Source: Sphingobacterium olei (GTDB taxonomy: Bacteria; Bacteroidota; Bacteroidia; Sphingobacteriales; Sphingobacteriaceae). Taken from it: a stretch of 64,000 nucleotides of DNA. The stretch is taken from NCBI RefSeq assembly GCF_005048855.1, contig NZ_SUME01000011.1, positions 62,001-126,000 of the forward strand, in the 5' to 3' direction. A program made the position numbers and the translations under genes. Below, in pieces: positions 1 to 8,701 of this stretch (its first letter is position 1; each line of letters starts with the position of its first letter). A model generated the notes under the pieces. That model saw nothing but the letters and a program-made list of their open reading frames with translations. It ran no database searches and was not told the DNA's origin.

Positions 1-2
1 GC

Positions 3-593
3 TCCGGACTTGCACAATTGACTTCAGAACCTATTTATTTGGGCAATACGATTCCTAAATACAAAGGCAGTATCGGTACAGAGTTCACATACAAAGGATT
101 ACGATTAAACGTATTGTTTGACGGACAGCTCGGAGGAATCGGTCACTCTTATACGCATGGTCGTCTGGCAGATTTCGGAAAATTAACAGCCACATTGCCT
201 GGAAGATATAGTGGTATTATTGGAAATGGTGTCGTCCAAAACCAGGATGGTACATTTAGCCCAAATACGACGATTACCCGAGATATTACTTCTTTTTATA
301 ATTTCACCATGGGTACCGCAAATGGCGAGGGAGCAACATATAAAACCGACTTCATCAAATTTAGGGAGGCCAGACTGGACTATACATTGCCAAAATCGAT
401 CTTATCTTCGCTTAAGTTGTCAAGGGTAACTGTCGGCGTATACGGTCGTAACCTGTTTATCTGGTCCAGCTGGCCGATGTTTGATCCGGAGTTTGGTACA
501 TTGAGCGGTACCGATATTGTACAAGGCTTTGAGGTCGGACAATTTCCCTCTACCCGTACATATGGTTTTAATTTAGTTGTAGGTATTAAATAA
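3..593 (+). CDS. SusC/RagA-family TonB-dependent outer-membrane receptor, C-terminal fragment
   Basis: Partial gene: the reading frame is already open at the left edge and ends at a TAA, leaving the last 196 residues. What remains is a run of amphipathic beta strands with alternating aromatic residues, ending in a strand close to 'TYGFNLVVGIK', which fits the last strands of a 22-strand TonB-dependent barrel. Text such as 'GTEFTYKGLRLNVLFDGQLGG' (split by strand turns) and 'VYGRNLFIWSSWPMFDPEFG' is typical of SusC/RagA C-termini. It lies 8 bases upstream of a SusD-like gene, the usual SusC-SusD pairing. The receptor would import a ligand captured by the SusD lipoprotein. The substrate cannot be read from this fragment. 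Confidence 0.93.
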   Translation, partial: SGLAQLTSEPIYLGNTIPKYKGSIGTEFTYKGLRLNVLFDGQLGGIGHSYTHGRLADFGKLTATLPGRYSGIIGNGVVQNQDGTFSPNTTITRDITSFYNFTMGTANGEGATYKTDFIKFREARLDYTLPKSILSSLKLSRVTVGVYGRNLFIWSSWPMFDPEFGTLSGTDIVQGFEVGQFPSTRTYGFNLVVGIK

Positions 594-601
594 ACAGAAA
601 C

Positions 602-2161
602 ATGAAAACGATATCAACTGTTGCAGTGGCTTTATGGACTATTATCTGTTTCACAGCCTGCACAAAAGATTTTGAGAAAATAAACACCGATCCCATCAGC
701 ATCACGAGTTCGCCGCCCGAAAAATTACTAGCGCCGGCTTTAGTGAATATGTTGCGTACAAACTTAATACGAAACCGCAATTTTAATAACGAGCTCATGC
801 AGGTTACCGTGACTAGAAGCGAAGACGAAACCGCAGTATTCCGATATGACTTTAGACCCAATATGGCAGATTATACTTGGAACGGCTGGTATTCTGAATT
901 GACTAACTTTAGGGATATCTATGAAATTGCTTCTACAGAAGAACACGAAAATGACGCCTATAAAGGTATCGCTTTGATTTGCGAAGTCTGGGGATTTTCT
1001 TTATTGACAGATACCTATGGTGACGTGCCCTTTACTGAAGCCAACAAGGGAAAACTAGGCATCGTTGAACCCGCTTTTGATACGCAAAAAGATATCTACA
1101 TGGGGTTGTTTGACAAACTCGAAGAAGCGAACACCTTGTTGTCCAATAGTACGGCAGGCGTAGTGGAATCGAGTGATCCGGTATATAAAGGTGACGTAGC
1201 TTTGTGGCGTAAATTCGGAAACAGTCTGTATCTAAGGTTACTTTTGAGAATTTCGGGAAAGGCAGAAGTATCTGCTGATATCATTGCCAAAATCAAGGAA
1301 ATAATAGAAGACAGTCCGGCTCAGTACCCGATTTTCGCTTCCAATGACGAATCTGCTGTGCTGAAATGGACGGGGGGAACCGTGACTACGGATCCTTTTA
1401 CGAGTCCTTATGTTACGTCATTGCGTGAAATAGATTTCACTATTCCGTCATTATGCAACTTTTTTATTCTTAAACTGAGCAACTGGAACGACCCTCGGAT
1501 CGATATCGCCGAACCGTACGGTCTTAATACGCGTAACCGGATGGGAATTGCACCCGGTTCTGGAGGATTTATTGGTATAGAAAGCGGCTACGAACCCGGT
1601 GCAGCTGAGGACAAGCAAGCATATTTTTATGCATTTGGCACTTCTGATTTTTCCATACACAAAAGTCCGCTAACGGGTATAATCATGACGTATGCAGAGT
1701 TGGAGTTCATTAAGGCAGAGGTTGCAGCAAAAGGCTGGATAGGCAGTTCCGCTGCCGACCACTATCATCGTGGAATAGCCAATGCTATCCACTATTGGGT
1801 ACCTGCTTTTACAACGGATATTTCCGATGTTGAGTTTACAAATTACGTGACGAACGCCGGGATTGAGTGGAATGATGCGCTACCGCTAGATGCACCTATT
1901 GGCGATAGTAAGATGGAACGCATACATGTACAGAAGTACTTTTGTCTTTTTATGACGGATTTTCAACAATGGTTCGAGCATAGGCGCACGGGGCACCCGA
2001 TATTGCCTAAAGGATCTGGGCTGCGAAATGGCGGAAACTTGCCTGTAAGATTAAACTACCCAATATATGTTCAATCTGCGAATTCGACCAACTATAGACA
2101 AGCGGTGGCAAATATGGGGGGCGACAATATCAACACACTGGTTTGGTGGCAGAAGCCTTAA
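602..2161 (+). CDS. SusD/RagB-family nutrient-binding outer-membrane lipoprotein
   Basis: 519 residues. A lipoprotein signal peptide occupies the first 19 residues, with Cys20 in 'CFTAC' as the lipidation site, so the protein should sit on the outer membrane as the lid of the SusC pore. After it comes 'DFEKINTDP', the N-terminal start typical of the SusD-like_2 type (the subfamily often annotated 'SusD/RagB family nutrient-binding'). The rest is helical, as in the tetratricopeptide-like SusD fold, and the C-terminus carries 'RIHVQKYFCLFMTDFQQWFEHRRTGHP', a well-known SusD_2 signature region. It follows the susC fragment by 8 bases and is followed after about 30 bases by a DUF5689 lipoprotein gene. 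Ligand unknown. Confidence 0.93.
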   Translation: MKTISTVAVALWTIICFTACTKDFEKINTDPISITSSPPEKLLAPALVNMLRTNLIRNRNFNNELMQVTVTRSEDETAVFRYDFRPNMADYTWNGWYSELTNFRDIYEIASTEEHENDAYKGIALICEVWGFSLLTDTYGDVPFTEANKGKLGIVEPAFDTQKDIYMGLFDKLEEANTLLSNSTAGVVESSDPVYKGDVALWRKFGNSLYLRLLLRISGKAEVSADIIAKIKEIIEDSPAQYPIFASNDESAVLKWTGGTVTTDPFTSPYVTSLREIDFTIPSLCNFFILKLSNWNDPRIDIAEPYGLNTRNRMGIAPGSGGFIGIESGYEPGAAEDKQAYFYAFGTSDFSIHKSPLTGIIMTYAELEFIKAEVAAKGWIGSSAADHYHRGIANAIHYWVPAFTTDISDVEFTNYVTNAGIEWNDALPLDAPIGDSKMERIHVQKYFCLFMTDFQQWFEHRRTGHPILPKGSGLRNGGNLPVRLNYPIYVQSANSTNYRQAVANMGGDNINTLVWWQKP

Positions 2162-2192
2162 TTAATGGAATGTTCTATTTAAAAAAATATTG

Positions 2193-3761
2193 ATGTATAT
2201 GAACAGATTAATAATAAACATAATATCGCTATTCTGCGTATTGTTGCTATTAGAGGCATGCGATAAAACGGGGAATTTTCCCGGAGCGCAGGTCAACCCA
2301 CATATTGCTATTTATGATTTGCGGAGTTTTTATAAGGATGCGGATTATTCGTTGACAGTAGAATCCATGCTGGGAGCGAACGGCATCACTGGCATCGTCG
2401 TCTCCGACCATAGCGGTCAGAATCTCCCTGCCGGATTATTAATGGTACAGGATAAGATGCGTTTAAACGAACTGAGAGGAATTGCCGTTAATATTGGAAC
2501 AGATGCAACAAAATATGTTCCGGGAGATTCGGTGACAGTTGATCTAGCGGGAGGCGTACTGACGCGTGTCGACGGGATTTTACAAGTAACAGGTCTGGAT
2601 GGTTCGATAGTTACCAAAATTGCTTCAGATAGACCAATCGCCGTCAACAGAGTTCCCAGTAGTTATATTTTAGCGGACCCGGACAAATACGAAAGTACGG
2701 AATTGGTAATTGTAAAAGGTGGATTTGATCCGATACCGAACCCTACCGATACATACAGCGGAGACAGGCTCGTCAATGACGGCTTTGGTAACTTTGTTTT
2801 GCATACGGAACCAAACGCCAGCTTTGCCAACGACCCTCTTCCGGGGATGGCGAATTTCTTTGGGGTAGTCGCCTACAACAAAGACAATAGCGGGAATTTC
2901 AAACCGCATTTACGTATTCGCCGACCCGAAGACATTACAGTGTTGAGTTCTTCGATTATACGTTCGCCCATCGTGATTTCAGGGTATATCGGTGACGTAC
3001 AGGGTACAGATTTGGACGGTGAGTATATGCAGTTTCTGGCGACAGAGGACATCGACTTTTCAGTGACACCATTCTCCGTTGTAACCCACAACACCAGTTC
3101 CGGTTATCAACCAACCGGCGTGCCGCTAAAAGGCTGGGCCACCGGTGGCCGACGTTCCTACAAATTTGATCTTACCAGTGGTACAGTTAACAAAGGAGAA
3201 TATTTCTATGTAGGTAACTCTTCCAAGTTGGTCAATGGAGTAGGATCCGCTTCTATAGCACATGGTAAATGGATCGTGTCTAGGGTGACCGGCTCTATAC
3301 CGGGCGATGGTATCGGTGATGTAAGTACCGACTTATTCCTCAACGCAACCAGCGCATTTACAGATGCTATCGCTGTATTCGAAGGAACAACCGTAGATGC
3401 GTATTCCGTCCCCATTGATGTTATCGTGACAGGTTACAATGGTGCTATCTTGAATATAGCACAAGAAGCCGGTTTACGTATAGCCAATACAGATTGGTAC
3501 GACATCATCAATCCGGTTACGTTGCAAGAGCAGCCTTTTTACAAACAAGGAGCCAATACCATTTACCTGACCCGAAAAGGAGCTGGTTATTTTTATAAAC
3601 TGGGTGGAGAATACAATGTCCGCTTAGGACGATGGGTAAAGGCACGGATGGATAGGGCGATGCTTTTATCACTACAATCGACATTAGAAGAGTTGGAAAC
3701 AGAGTTTCCGCTAGCGGATGGTACATCCGAAGGTTGGCTGCCAACGAAAGCCGTAGAATAG
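2193..3761 (+). CDS. DUF5689-type surface lipoprotein
   Basis: 522 residues from the ATG at 2193; a TTG three bases upstream and an ATG at 2199 are other possible starts. A lipobox 'LLEAC' places the lipidated Cys at residue 23. Residues about 30-260 look like the DUF5689 domain often encoded just after SusCD pairs ('YDLRSFYKDADYSL', 'GIVVSDHSGQNLPAGLLM', 'LTRVDGILQVTGL'), an OB-like fold predicted to bind or present ligand. The C-terminal half is beta-rich and I do not recognise it. The position directly behind susD suggests an accessory surface-exposed subunit of the same uptake locus. Function beyond this is not known. Confidence 0.75.
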   Translation: MYMNRLIINIISLFCVLLLLEACDKTGNFPGAQVNPHIAIYDLRSFYKDADYSLTVESMLGANGITGIVVSDHSGQNLPAGLLMVQDKMRLNELRGIAVNIGTDATKYVPGDSVTVDLAGGVLTRVDGILQVTGLDGSIVTKIASDRPIAVNRVPSSYILADPDKYESTELVIVKGGFDPIPNPTDTYSGDRLVNDGFGNFVLHTEPNASFANDPLPGMANFFGVVAYNKDNSGNFKPHLRIRRPEDITVLSSSIIRSPIVISGYIGDVQGTDLDGEYMQFLATEDIDFSVTPFSVVTHNTSSGYQPTGVPLKGWATGGRRSYKFDLTSGTVNKGEYFYVGNSSKLVNGVGSASIAHGKWIVSRVTGSIPGDGIGDVSTDLFLNATSAFTDAIAVFEGTTVDAYSVPIDVIVTGYNGAILNIAQEAGLRIANTDWYDIINPVTLQEQPFYKQGANTIYLTRKGAGYFYKLGGEYNVRLGRWVKARMDRAMLLSLQSTLEELETEFPLADGTSEGWLPTKAVE

Positions 3762-3783
3762 AATATGCATAAGAAGGAATAGG

Positions 3784-3814
3784 AATCTCCGACAAAAGTA
3801 TTTTGTCGGAGATT
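3784..3814. terminator. Hairpin after the SusCD-DUF5689 genes
   Basis: A perfect inverted repeat with 14-base arms (AATCTCCGACAAAA and its complement) around a 3-base loop lies between the DUF5689 gene and the next gene. The downstream side has only a short T run, so it may be a partial terminator that sets a lower level of the nuclease-like gene. Confidence 0.6.
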
Positions 3815-3834
3815 TCATAAATGATTCAAATCAA

Positions 3835-4701
3835 ATGAAGCAACCGCTGTTTTTTATCTTTTTATTATCCGTATATCTAATTGATTTAAGAGAGACTTAC
3901 GCCCAAAAAGGAAACTCATTAAATATTATGTCCTTTAATATCCGGATGAATTATCAAGACGACGGTATCAATAACTGGGAACATCGGCGCGTCTATATGA
4001 CCGACTTTATCAAACGCTATCAGCCAGACTTGCTTGGAATACAAGAGGCCTATTATCCCCAATATGTGGACATGAAAGACCTGCTTCCTGATTATGATTC
4101 TTTCGGTCCGGTAGAGGGCAGACAGGGAGCCGAATCGGTTGCTGCATTCTATCGAAAAAATCAGTTAACATGTCTCGATTCAGGAACATTCTGGCTCTCG
4201 GAAACACCAGAAGAACAAAGTGTGGGATGGGATGCCAATTTGAGAAGAACGGTTACCTGGGGAGCATTCCAGATCAAGTCCAATGGCCAGAAGGTTTATT
4301 TGTTCGTTACCCATTTCGATCATAAAGGAAAAAAAGCCATAGAAGAAAGCGCCAAGCTCCTATTACAAAAGATTGAGGACATAGCGGGAGATAACCAGGC
4401 TTTTATTACTGGAGATTTCAATTTTACGGAAGAAAGCCCTTACTATAAGATACTCACCACCAAGCAGGACATAACAAAACCACTCTATGATACGAGTAAA
4501 CTTGCCCAAAACTACCTTGGCCCCGCTTGGACGTTACATAACTTTGGATTGATGCCTATAGAAAAACGATCAAAAATTGATTACATTTTCTCGAATAAAA
4601 GAATTCCTGTAGTCCGTTTTGAGAATATCGATGAACACCGAGGAGATCTCTATCCATCAGATCACAATCCTCTGATGATCACGGTAAAAATTGAACCTTG
4701 A
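3835..4701 (+). CDS. Secreted endonuclease/exonuclease/phosphatase-fold hydrolase
   Basis: 288 residues with an N-terminal signal peptide ending near 'ETYAQ' (residue 24). The EEP (DNase I-like) fold motifs appear in order: 'IMSFNIRM' near the start of the mature protein, 'GIQEAY' with the metal-binding Glu, 'THFDHKG', 'ITGDFNFTEESP', 'KIDYIF' and 'SDHNPLMI' with the catalytic Asp-His pair near the C-terminus. Such enzymes cleave phosphodiester or phosphomonoester bonds in nucleic acids, inositol phosphates or phospholipid head groups. The secreted form and the location after a SusCD-DUF5689 block suggest an extracytoplasmic hydrolase that releases the imported nutrient. Exact substrate is inference only. 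Confidence 0.85.
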   Translation: MKQPLFFIFLLSVYLIDLRETYAQKGNSLNIMSFNIRMNYQDDGINNWEHRRVYMTDFIKRYQPDLLGIQEAYYPQYVDMKDLLPDYDSFGPVEGRQGAESVAAFYRKNQLTCLDSGTFWLSETPEEQSVGWDANLRRTVTWGAFQIKSNGQKVYLFVTHFDHKGKKAIEESAKLLLQKIEDIAGDNQAFITGDFNFTEESPYYKILTTKQDITKPLYDTSKLAQNYLGPAWTLHNFGLMPIEKRSKIDYIFSNKRIPVVRFENIDEHRGDLYPSDHNPLMITVKIEP

Positions 4702-4787
4702 TCCATAAGGTAAGTACTTCTTAGATTTATCAGATTCGTAGGTTTTACGGATAGTCTAATCAATTTAATTTATTAGATTTATAACCT

Positions 4788-5918
4788 ATGCAATCATCAA
4801 TCGTATACCTCGACTACAATGCGACGACACCAGTTGATAACCGAGTGTTAAATAAAATGTTACCCTACTTCAGCTCCCAATACGCCAATCCAAGTAGCCC
4901 ACATCTTTTTGGTATAGAGGTATTGGAGCAAATAGAGTGTGCCCAACAAGACTTAGCCCATCTTATCGGGTGCGGGCCTTCCGAGCTTATCTACACCTCC
5001 GGTGCCACGGAAGCTATTAATCTTGCCTTAAAAGGAATAGAAAATCAAAATCGCAGGCATATCATATGTGCATCCACTGAACATACAGCCGTATTGGACT
5101 CTTGCAGTTTTATGGAAAAAAATGGGTATACCGTGACCTATCTTCCCGTGTCCAAGGATGGAGTTATTAATTTAGATCTTCTCAAAAACAGCCTTCGATC
5201 AGACACCTTATTGGTCTGTATTATGTTGGTGAATAACGAAACCGGTGTAATACAGGATATAGAAAGCATTGCAGGTATCGTACATCGGTCAAGTGCCTTG
5301 TTATTATGTGACGCAACCCAAGCCGTGGGAAAAATCCCAATAGATGTAAACAAATTAGGTATTGATTTAATGCCGCTGTCTGCACATAAATTCTGCGGCC
5401 CGAAAGGTATAGGTGCATTGTATGTCAACGCGAATGTACCGAGGTTAACCCCTCTTCTACATGGCGGACAACAACAAGGTGGGATCAGAAGCGGCACATT
5501 GAACGTTCCCGGAATTATCGCGCTGGGAGAAGCTGCCAATATAGCCCAAAAAGAAATGGTTATCGAAACGGAACAAATTAAATCTTTGCGAGACTACTTG
5601 GAAAGCGCATTGCTGGAAATTGAGGATGTCTTTATTAATGGCTTTTCGGCCACAAGAATCCATAATACATCTAATGTCTGCTTCCCGGGAGTAATTGCAC
5701 AACAACTTATTCTATCACTCGGTAATATTGCTGTTTCTAACGGATCCGCTTGTTCCGCGATAACCAACAAACCTTCCCATGTACTACAAGCAATGGGACT
5801 GGAAAACCTTTATAGTCTGAGTTCTATACGCTTTAGTTTGGGAAGGTTTACGACAGTCGATGAAATTAGCTATACTATCGAAACTGTTAAAAAACTCGTT
5901 AACAAATTGAGACAATAG
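4788..5918 (+). CDS. Cysteine desulfurase (NifS/IscS class V aminotransferase)
   Basis: 376 residues. It would take sulfur from L-cysteine with pyridoxal phosphate and carry it as a persulfide. Seen motifs: 'YLDYNATTPV' at the N-terminus, 'SGATEAINLALKG' around residue 71-83, the PLP lysine Lys201 in 'SAHKFCGPKG', and the nucleophilic Cys322 in 'NGSACSA'. Cys322 sits in a mobile-loop context. No iscU, sufE or other cluster-assembly gene is nearby. It stops 5 bases from the end of the convergent molybdenum cofactor genes, so it could feed sulfur to the MoeB-rhodanese/MoaD sulfur relay or to the terminal sulfido ligand of a molybdo-enzyme; this is inferred from position. A general housekeeping role is the alternative. 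Confidence 0.92.
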   Translation: MQSSIVYLDYNATTPVDNRVLNKMLPYFSSQYANPSSPHLFGIEVLEQIECAQQDLAHLIGCGPSELIYTSGATEAINLALKGIENQNRRHIICASTEHTAVLDSCSFMEKNGYTVTYLPVSKDGVINLDLLKNSLRSDTLLVCIMLVNNETGVIQDIESIAGIVHRSSALLLCDATQAVGKIPIDVNKLGIDLMPLSAHKFCGPKGIGALYVNANVPRLTPLLHGGQQQGGIRSGTLNVPGIIALGEAANIAQKEMVIETEQIKSLRDYLESALLEIEDVFINGFSATRIHNTSNVCFPGVIAQQLILSLGNIAVSNGSACSAITNKPSHVLQAMGLENLYSLSSIRFSLGRFTTVDEISYTIETVKKLVNKLRQ

Positions 5919-5923
5919 CAACC

Positions 5924-6841
5924 TTACTCGTTATGTCCCTGATTATTTTTAATAGGAAATACATGAAGAATCTGCGGAAATAGCACTTTCATATTTTCTT
6001 TGACCGCATTTGTAGATCCGGGAAATGTCAGCACTAACATACCGTCCGCAAATCCTGCGACAGCTCTGGACAACATAGCAGTTTGAACAAATTGCTGTCC
6101 ATATTGTCTTGCTATTTCCATCACTCCCGGCAACTGTTTAGTTAATAGGGGCAAAATAGCCTCCGGTGTAACATCCCTATCTGAAACACCAGTCCCGCCA
6201 GTATATACAAGGATATCAACACCAGCCTGCCGAGAAGCTCTTAATTGATTTTGAATGGCCGCAATATCATCTGGAACGACTTCAAACTTGAGGACTTCAA
6301 TGCCCTGCTCTTCCAACAGCTCTTTTAATAGTAACCCGGAACGATCCTGTTTTTCACCTGCAAAAACAGAATCGCTGCAAACGACCACTGCAGCGCGAAT
6401 AGCTCGTTCCTTTGCGACATGACCATGATCACTTTTACCTCCCGATTTATGTAATAAACGGATGGAACCAATTTCGATATTTTTGTCGATGGGTTTCAGC
6501 ATATCGTATAGTACTAATGCCGCGACAGAAGCACCATGCATGGCCTCGACTTCTACGCCAGTTTTATAAATGGTATGAACGGTCACTGTAATCACGATCG
6601 AAAGACCTTCGATGTGAAAATCCACCGCCGCATATTCAATAGGTAATGGATGACAGTCAGGAATAATATCGCTTGTTTTTTTAATGGCCAATAAAGTGGC
6701 CGCTCGGGCAAACTCATATACATTTCCTTTAGGAACTTGACCGGCTTTTATTGCTTCGATTGTTATTTCACTGGAAGTGAGCACGGATGCTGTAGCAATA
6801 CCTTTACGCAAGGTACACTGCTTATGCGTAATGTCGACCAT
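5924..6841 (-). CDS. moaCB: Bifunctional molybdenum cofactor protein MoaC-MoaB
   Basis: 305 residues from the ATG at 6841. That start lies one base after the moaE stop and gives the canonical MoaC beginning 'MVDITHK'; the longer upstream frame overlaps moaE and is not used. Residues 1-140 are MoaC (cyclic pyranopterin monophosphate synthase): 'VPKGN', 'KKTSDIIPDCHP' (about 54-65), 'KTGVEVEAM', and the catalytic Asp113/Lys116 region 'LYDMLKPIDK'. Residues about 148-305 are a MoaB/MogA domain with 'CSDSVF', 'DRSG' and 'TGGTGVSDRDVTPEA' (about 214-228), which adenylylates molybdopterin before metal insertion. It is the last gene of the minus-strand cofactor operon. Both domains look complete. 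Confidence 0.95.
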   Translation of the reverse strand: MVDITHKQCTLRKGIATASVLTSSEITIEAIKAGQVPKGNVYEFARAATLLAIKKTSDIIPDCHPLPIEYAAVDFHIEGLSIVITVTVHTIYKTGVEVEAMHGASVAALVLYDMLKPIDKNIEIGSIRLLHKSGGKSDHGHVAKERAIRAAVVVCSDSVFAGEKQDRSGLLLKELLEEQGIEVLKFEVVPDDIAAIQNQLRASRQAGVDILVYTGGTGVSDRDVTPEAILPLLTKQLPGVMEIARQYGQQFVQTAMLSRAVAGFADGMLVLTFPGSTNAVKENMKVLFPQILHVFPIKNNQGHNE

Positions 6842-6842
6842 C

Positions 6843-7271
6843 TTAATTATTTTGTTTCCACTGATATGTATCGTCTTCGAATACTTCTTTCCCCCAAATA
6901 GGAAGTTCTTTTTTGATTTGCTCAACAAGTTCCTGACAGGCATTTTGGGCATCAGCACGATGTTTAGAAGACACAAATACAAAGAGGCAAAGTTGTCCTG
7001 CATACACTTCACCAAGGCTGTGGTATACATGCATACAGGTTAAATCGTACTTGGAAAAAAGTGCCTCCCGTATACCATCCATCTTGGTCAAGGCCATATC
7101 TTCATAAGCTGTATAAACGATAGATGTCACTCTCTGCTCATTTATTTCATCTGCCCTTATCTGGCCCAAAAATATTTCATGGGCTCCGATGTTCTTTTTA
7201 TGGCTATGTTTTGCTATGCTTTCAGCAATTTGTTCTGGCAATATTGCCCCTTGTACAAATATATTTTTCAT
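6843..7271 (-). CDS. moaE: Molybdopterin synthase catalytic subunit MoaE
   Basis: 142 residues, normal length. MoaE moves two sulfurs from thiocarboxylated MoaD to the pyranopterin precursor. The sequence has 'GAHEIFLGQIR' (29-39), 'VYTAYEDMA' (52-60), 'HSLGEV' (84-89), the 'SKHRADA' region (102-108) that positions substrate, and Lys120/Lys121 and Lys128 in 'IKKELPIWGKE', which match the conserved active-site lysines. It is one base from moeB upstream and one base from moaCB downstream, which indicates translation from a shared message. Confidence 0.96.
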   Translation of the reverse strand: MKNIFVQGAILPEQIAESIAKHSHKKNIGAHEIFLGQIRADEINEQRVTSIVYTAYEDMALTKMDGIREALFSKYDLTCMHVYHSLGEVYAGQLCLFVFVSSKHRADAQNACQELVEQIKKELPIWGKEVFEDDTYQWKQNN

Positions 7272-7272
7272 A

Positions 7273-8382
7273 TTATTCTGCTTTCTTATAATTTAAATAA
7301 TGTACGATCCCGCCTACCAGATGACTAATTCTTCTATTTTTCCCAAAGTGTTCTTTCAGATACTGAGCAGCATGCATACTGCGCTGCCCGCTTTGACAAA
7401 CTACAATAATATGCCTTGCCGATAATTCATTTATCCGCTGGGATAAAGTAGATAATGGTATCCCTTGGTGCACTAAAGGAAACGGTGGTTCTTCATATAG
7501 CTCGCGTACATCAAGCAAACACACTTCAGGATTGTGAAGGTATGTTTCTATTTCCCGTGGGTGTATTCCGTCGATAGGATCTTCACTCCTATAGCGGTGA
7601 GCGTCGTCTACATCCTGCTGGCTGTCTAAAGACTCGATATCCGGTATATGAAAGTCTGCACGATGCGTGATCTCCAGAATCATGGATTGGTAATTTAGCA
7701 CATTCCAGGTCATTAATTTATTTACAAGAGGATCACCGAGCCCCGTAATCAACTTAATCACTTCCGTCGCCTGTATAAGACCAATTATTCCAGGCAGCAC
7801 GCCCAGCACACCATTTTCTGAACAATTAGGCGCTTCATTTGCATTGGGGATTTCGGGAAATAGATCCCTGTAATTGCAGGCAGTACCTTGTTCATCCGAC
7901 ACATTGAATATGGCCACCTGGCCTTCGTATTGATATATAGCGGCGAAAACAAGTGGTTTTTGCAGTACAACGCAGTAGTCGTTCAATACATAGCGAGCCT
8001 CGAAATTATCAGTACAATCCACAATGATATCATACTGCTGCAAAATTTTACCTGCATTACTTTTACTGAGTCGGGCGGGATGCTCGATGATCTCAATGGA
8101 AGGGTTATTTAGTCGAAGTTGTTCTGCAGCTACTTTAGTCTTTAATTGCCCTACCGAAGCGGTGGGATAAATCGTTTGCCGTTGGAGGTTACTTAATTGA
8201 ATGGTATCAAAATCCATGACACCAATATACCCTACTCCCGATGCTGTTAAATATTGCAGTACAGGACAACCCAGGCCGCCCGCTCCCACCACCAACACTT
8301 TGGATGTCGCTAGTTTTTCCTGTGCCACATGGCCAAACCCAGGCAAGGTATAATGTCTTTCGTAACGAGGATCCCAATTCAT
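7273..8382 (-). CDS. moeB: MoeB-type adenylyltransferase fused to a rhodanese domain
   Basis: 369 residues. Residues about 5-245 are the ThiF/MoeB E1-like domain: nucleotide motif 'GAGGLG' (33-38), 'DFDTIQLSNLQRQ' (57-69), 'DCTDNFEARYVLND' with the key Asp124, and Cys187 in 'NCSENGVLGVLPG'. It should adenylylate the C-terminal glycine of MoaD. Residues about 270-367 are a rhodanese domain with the active-site loop 'CQSGQRS' (329-335), able to pass a persulfide sulfur to MoaD. The two zinc-binding CxxC pairs of Escherichia coli MoeB are missing: Cys169 has Arg172 where the second Cys should be, and no later pair is seen. It lies one base from moaD and one base from moaE. Confidence 0.94.
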   Translation of the reverse strand: MNWDPRYERHYTLPGFGHVAQEKLATSKVLVVGAGGLGCPVLQYLTASGVGYIGVMDFDTIQLSNLQRQTIYPTASVGQLKTKVAAEQLRLNNPSIEIIEHPARLSKSNAGKILQQYDIIVDCTDNFEARYVLNDYCVVLQKPLVFAAIYQYEGQVAIFNVSDEQGTACNYRDLFPEIPNANEAPNCSENGVLGVLPGIIGLIQATEVIKLITGLGDPLVNKLMTWNVLNYQSMILEITHRADFHIPDIESLDSQQDVDDAHRYRSEDPIDGIHPREIETYLHNPEVCLLDVRELYEEPPFPLVHQGIPLSTLSQRINELSARHIIVVCQSGQRSMHAAQYLKEHFGKNRRISHLVGGIVHYLNYKKAE

Positions 8383-8383
8383 C

Positions 8384-8611
8384 TTAACCTCCGGAATAAG
8401 GGGGTAAAAGTGCCACTGTATCTTGATCCTGCAATTTCACCAAAGTGTTTGTTATCTTTCCGTTGACAGCGACAGCTATTTTACGATCGGCCATCCCCGG
8501 AAATTGTTGTATGAGAACATCCACTAAGGCTTTTGTATCTGAAGCTTCCACAAAAAATTCACTCTCCATAACGTCTAACAGTGGTCCAAATGCACGTACT
8601 TTAATTTTCAT
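8384..8611 (-). CDS. moaD: Molybdopterin synthase sulfur-carrier subunit MoaD
   Basis: 75 residues from the ATG at 8611 ('MKIKVRAFGPL', the usual MoaD start); an ATG six codons upstream at 8629 is possible but adds residues not usual for the family. The ubiquitin-like fold ends in 'LLPPYSGG', the Gly-Gly tail that is adenylylated by MoeB and thiocarboxylated. 'VAVNGKI' and 'LQDQDTVALLPP' are characteristic. One base separates its stop from the moeB start, and moaE follows, so carrier, activator and synthase are made together. Confidence 0.94.
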   Translation of the reverse strand: MKIKVRAFGPLLDVMESEFFVEASDTKALVDVLIQQFPGMADRKIAVAVNGKITNTLVKLQDQDTVALLPPYSGG

Positions 8612-8701
8612 CAGTATAAATTTATTCAAGGCGATGTAGCTATGATGGCTTCATCTGTTGTTTTTATTTAATTAATTACCGTAATGCCTATAAAACCCAC
8701 C

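Noticed and set aside
6842..7030. An N-terminal extension of MoaC-MoaB that overlaps moaE
   Set aside because: The canonical MoaC start (MVDITHK) is at 6841, one base after the moaE stop. The extension has no known domain and would run over the end of another gene.
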